Of a stretch of 5,271 nt of DNA, positions 5,072-5,271 are shown one piece after another. Location: the NCBI GenBank assembly GCA_025350445.1, contig JANXXV010000039.1:1-5271 (forward strand). Reading direction: 5' to 3'. How positions within the stretch are numbered: position 1 is the first letter of the stretch; each line of letters begins with the position of its first letter. The stretch is from Bryobacteraceae bacterium (GTDB lineage: Bacteria > Acidobacteriota > Terriglobia > Bryobacterales > Bryobacteraceae). The notes below the pieces were generated by a model that was given only the letters and a program-made list of their open reading frames with translations, ran no database searches and was not told the origin of the DNA. Both the position numbers and the translations under genes were made by a program.

Positions 5072-5271
5072 CTAACGTTGCACAGTGATGAAGATATTGC
5101 TCTGGGTGGTGGCGCCGTTCAGGGTTACCACCACGGAGGCATCCCCGTTGGGGAGGCTGTCCGGTATTTTGACATTAAATTGATAGAGACCAGCACTGCC
5201 GGGGCTAACGCCGGAGTAGACCGGGGTGACGGGAATATCGCCTATTCGGAGCGTCAGCGAAGCGGGTACGG
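5072..5271 (-). CDS. C-terminus of a second TIGR03437-domain protein (N-terminus off right edge)
   Basis: Only the last 65 codons (from 5269) and the TAG stop at 5074-5072 are in the window. The segment VYSGVSPGSAGLYQFNVKIP (17-36 of the visible part) aligns with VYYVGVTPGFAGLYQVNLKL of the neighbouring complete protein. It continues DSLPNGDASVVVTLNG and ends SNIFITVQR, where the neighbour ends PNILLPVKID. It is therefore the end of a TIGR03437 domain. Whether a large N-terminal region precedes the domain, as is usual in this family, cannot be seen. It lies 56 bp upstream of the complete paralogue on the same strand, with the palindrome between them. Confidence 0.85.
   Translation of the reverse strand, partial: VPASLTLRIGDIPVTPVYSGVSPGSAGLYQFNVKIPDSLPNGDASVVVTLNGATTQSNIFITVQR

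Overview
The window looks like chromosomal DNA of an acidobacterium of the Solibacter/Bryobacter type. The strongest sign is at the right end: a complete protein, and the tail of a second one, that match the 'Solibacter uncharacterized C-terminal domain' (TIGR03437). Other signs are a large secreted DUF1549/DUF1553 c-type cytochrome-like protein, a membrane-tethered regulator-like protein of a kind common in Acidobacteria, and fairly high G+C. This assignment is inferred from protein character, not from a database search.

Layout, left to right. (1) Bases 1-1536, minus strand: most of a DUF1549-DUF1553 protein with one CxxCH haem motif; its C-terminus runs off the left edge. (2) 1635-2936, minus strand: a 433-residue protein with a cytoplasmic N-terminal domain, a Pro/Ala-rich repeat linker, one transmembrane helix and an extracytoplasmic domain, probably a sensor or regulator. 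(3) 3008-4204, plus strand, divergent from gene 2 across 71 bp: a secreted alpha/beta-hydrolase esterase of the enterochelin-esterase (Fes) type. (4) 4209-5015, minus strand, converging on gene 3 with only 4 bp between them: an exported, essentially stand-alone TIGR03437 protein. (5) 5072-5271, minus strand: the last 65 codons of a second TIGR03437 protein.

There is no gene-free stretch of 300 bases. No tRNA, rRNA, CRISPR array, insertion sequence or phage gene was seen. Four of the five products appear to work outside the cytoplasm or across the membrane, so the region reads as a cell-envelope/secreted-enzyme neighbourhood. The most plausible functional link is the divergent pair of gene 2 (possible sensor) and gene 3 (secreted esterase), which share a short promoter region; this is inference. 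The most distinctive non-coding signal is a 12-bp-arm palindrome at 5029-5065. It overlaps a good sigma70-like promoter for gene 4 and could be an operator, or a terminator for gene 5. None of the four visible starts has a clear Shine-Dalgarno sequence. I did not find convincing evidence of a new multi-gene system.
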